Shown piece by piece: positions 6,470 to 7,976 of a stretch of 7,976 bases of DNA. The DNA comes from Gammaproteobacteria bacterium (lineage in GTDB: Bacteria > Pseudomonadota > Gammaproteobacteria > HK1): the NCBI GenBank assembly GCA_022822245.1, contig JAJECB010000465.1:1-7976 (forward strand), in the 5' to 3' direction. A model generated the notes under the pieces. That model saw only the letters and a list, made by a program, of their open reading frames with translations. It was not told the DNA's origin and did not search any database. A program made the position numbers and the translations under genes. How positions within the stretch are numbered: position 1 is the first letter of the stretch; each line of letters starts with the position of its first letter.

Positions 6470-6483
6470 GGTCAAGTTTGACC
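6470..6483. repeat. 14-bp palindrome in the convergent gap
   Basis: GGTCAAGTTTGACC has perfect 6-bp arms around a GT centre and is noticeably less GC-rich than its surroundings. Its compactness suggests a protein-binding site more than an RNA hairpin, whose loop would be only 2 nt. It lies between two gene ends, where an operator would be unexpected. Confidence 0.5.
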
Positions 6484-6507
6484 TTGCGCCCCGGTCGCCC
6501 GCCGCCC

Positions 6508-6520
6508 CCGCGAGTCGCGG
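6508..6520 (-). terminator. Possible GC hairpin terminator downstream of the amidase gene
   Basis: CCGCGA (6508-6513) and TCGCGG (6515-6520) are perfect complementary 6-bp arms around one base. In RNA about 4-5 pairs would form. It starts 20 nt past the amidase stop, on the side expected for 3'-end formation. It lacks a T-run, so the terminator role is weak inference. Confidence 0.2.
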
Positions 6521-6540
6521 CGGACGATGCCGGCGATGCG

Positions 6541-7976
6541 CTACAGGCTCATCCAGTCGCCCGACTTCTCCACCGCGTCGGCGACCTGGAGCACCGTGAG
6601 GTCGTCGAAGTGCCGGCCGGTGATCATCATGCCGATCGGCAGGTCGTCCTCCATGCCGCACGGCACGCTGATCGAGGGATGGCCCGTCGCGTCGAACTGC
6701 GCCGTGTTGTTCGTCATGTTGAGGGCGTAGCCCATCGTGTCCTCGATGGAGCAGTCCGGCGGCGGGATCGGCGTCGCGCGGAACGGGATCGTCGGCATCA
6801 CCAGGACGTCGTACTCGGCGAGCGCGTCGTCGTAGGCCTTGACCAGGGCCGGGCGCAGGTTCTGCGCCTTGGCGTAGTAGCGGCCGTGGTAGTAGCGCTT
6901 CATGTACTCGCCCATCAGCATCACCGTCTTCACGGTCACGGGCAGGTCGTTGGGGCGCGCCGCCACCCCGCGGGCCACCGCGTCCAGCATGCGCGTGTTG
7001 TAGAAGCCCTGCCAGTTCGACCCCGTGTTGTTGCCCTTCACCATGAACTCGGTGGCGCCCTCGCGGATGATGGCGGTGAAGATGTACGCCCCGTCGACGT
7101 GCATCGGGATCGAGACTTCCTCGACCGTGGCCCCCTGCTCGCGCAGCCGATCCGCGGCCGCACGGACCTTCGCGTCCACCACCTCCTCGCTGCCCGGCAG
7201 GCCGAGGTCCTCCCACGGATCCTGGTCGAAGCCTTCCTTCACGAGGCCGATCCGCATGCCGGCGACTCCCCGGCCGATGGCCGGGGTGTAGTCGCGCACG
7301 TAGTCCGCGGGTATGACGCCCCGCTGCCTCGGATCGAGCGGGTCCGGGCCCGCGATGGCCGACAGCATCAGGGCCGTGTCCTCCACCGTGTTCGTCATGG
7401 GGCCGCAGTGATCGAGGGTCATCTCGATCATCATGCAGCCGGTGTACGGGACGAGTCCGTAGGTGGGCTTGTGGCCGACCACGCCGCTCCAGGCGGCCGG
7501 GATCCGGATGGACCCGCCCTGGTCGCCCCCGAGCGCCATGTCGACCTGCCCGGTCGCGAGGACGACCGCGCTCCCGTTCGAGGACGCCCCGGGGGCGTGG
7601 GTCGGCTTGCGCGGGTTCCGCACCGGGCCGAGCGCGCAGGTGTGGCCCGCGCCCGAGAAGGAGCAGTCCTCGGCGCTCGTCTTTCCCAGGATGGTGGCGC
7701 CCGCGTCGAGGAGGCGGGTGACGACGGTCGCATCGACGTCGGGGATGAACCCTTCGAGGACCCGGCTTCCGTTCATCATCGGCACCCCCGCCACGCAGAT
7801 CGCATCCTTGACCCCGACCGTCTTGCCGGAGAGCGGTCCCTCGGGCGCGCCCTCGATCTCGCAACGCCAGTACCAGCCGTTGAAGGGGTTGTCCTTCGCT
7901 TCCGGCCGGTAGCCGACCGTGCGCGGGTACTGGACCGGCGGACGGTACTCCACCATCTCGTCGAGCCGGCGGTAGG
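6541..7976 (-). CDS. Amidase-signature-family amidase (Rhodococcus-type amide hydrolase), 5' end beyond the window
   Basis: The gene is read leftward and stops at 6543-6541. An ATG lies at 7956-7954 and would give 471 aa. However, the frame stays open to the edge, and its upstream codons (YRRLDE) resemble the conserved N-terminal part of this subfamily, so the true start is probably off-window. Counting from that ATG, the Ser-Ser-Lys triad is complete: Lys50 in VGVKDA, cis-Ser125 in GASSNGSA, and nucleophile Ser149 in GGDQGGSIRIP. The spacings (75 and 24 residues) equal those recalled for Rhodococcus amidase (Lys96, Ser171, Ser195), implying about 46 missing residues and a full length near 517. 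GVVGHKPTYGLVPYTG and, near the end, GMMITGRHFDD also match that branch. Such enzymes hydrolyse amides to carboxylates plus ammonia in the cytoplasm. There is no allophanate-hydrolase C-terminal domain. Its position next to an amide-type importer supports a shared pathway. Family certain; substrate unknown. Confidence 0.93.
   Translation of the reverse strand, partial: YRRLDEMVEYRPPVQYPRTVGYRPEAKDNPFNGWYWRCEIEGAPEGPLSGKTVGVKDAICVAGVPMMNGSRVLEGFIPDVDATVVTRLLDAGATILGKTSAEDCSFSGAGHTCALGPVRNPRKPTHAPGASSNGSAVVLATGQVDMALGGDQGGSIRIPAAWSGVVGHKPTYGLVPYTGCMMIEMTLDHCGPMTNTVEDTALMLSAIAGPDPLDPRQRGVIPADYVRDYTPAIGRGVAGMRIGLVKEGFDQDPWEDLGLPGSEEVVDAKVRAAADRLREQGATVEEVSIPMHVDGAYIFTAIIREGATEFMVKGNNTGSNWQGFYNTRMLDAVARGVAARPNDLPVTVKTVMLMGEYMKRYYHGRYYAKAQNLRPALVKAYDDALAEYDVLVMPTIPFRATPIPPPDCSIEDTMGYALNMTNNTAQFDATGHPSISVPCGMEDDLPIGMMITGRHFDDLTVLQVADAVEKSGDWMSL

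Larger units (their letters stand above)
6352..6540. other. Convergent intergenic region without a classic terminator
   Basis: This 189-bp gap lies between the 3' ends of the transporter operon and the amidase gene. I see no open frame of interest and no hairpin followed by a T-run in either direction. It holds a 14-bp palindrome at 6470-6483, a short GC hairpin at 6508-6520 and a weak 5-bp inverted repeat (6386-6390 with 6402-6406). Termination here may be Rho-dependent or rely on the GC hairpins. Confidence 0.5.

Noticed and set aside
6308..7864. Second long leftward frame overlapping the amidase
   Set aside because: Its composition is Arg/Gly/Pro-rich with no motifs, and the alternate frame carries an intact amidase with full catalytic triad.
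6541..7976. Naming the amidase allophanate hydrolase (AtzF) or AtzE
   Set aside because: The frame ends in GRHFDDLTVLQVADAVEKSG and a few residues, with no C-terminal allophanate-hydrolase domain, and the body resembles the Rhodococcus amide-hydrolase branch more closely.
1..7976. tRNA, rRNA, CRISPR array, insertion sequence or attachment site
   Set aside because: No tRNA-like cloverleaf, regularly spaced direct repeats, transposase motifs or terminal inverted repeats were seen on reading both strands.

Overview
The window is GC-rich throughout, with dense, tightly packed genes. Both solute receptors carry plain Sec-type signal peptides with no lipobox cysteine, so they look periplasmic rather than lipid-anchored. 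This suggests a high-GC Gram-negative bacterium, probably a proteobacterium. I cannot name a genus from the sequence.

Layout, left to right: (1) the 5' end of a leftward gene for a periplasmic ABC substrate-binding protein, cut by the left edge (1-148, minus). (2) A 367-bp divergent intergenic region (149-515) with several perfect inverted repeats. (3) A rightward block of six genes: an isochorismatase-fold cysteine hydrolase (516-1256), an AmiC/UrtA-type amide/urea-binding receptor (1301-2587), a LivH-type permease (2712-3722), a LivM-type permease (3745-4917), a LivG-type ATPase (4914-5669) and a LivF-type ATPase (5662-6351). The last three genes are joined by an ATGA overlap and an 8-bp overlap. 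A strong compound hairpin lies between the receptor and the first permease gene. (4) A 189-bp convergent intergenic region (6352-6540) with a 14-bp palindrome. (5) A leftward amidase-signature hydrolase (6541-7976, minus) whose 5' end is beyond the right edge.

How the genes fit together (inference): the five transport genes make one complete branched-chain-amino-acid/urea/amide (HAAT) importer. Its receptor belongs to the lineage that binds short amides and urea. It is flanked by two C-N hydrolases of unrelated folds, one with an Asp-Lys-Cys triad and one with a Lys-Ser-Ser triad. This suggests a scavenging module that imports an amide or ureide and releases ammonia and/or a carboxylic acid. 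The exact substrate cannot be read from the sequence. No regulator, RNA gene, mobile element or CRISPR array was seen.
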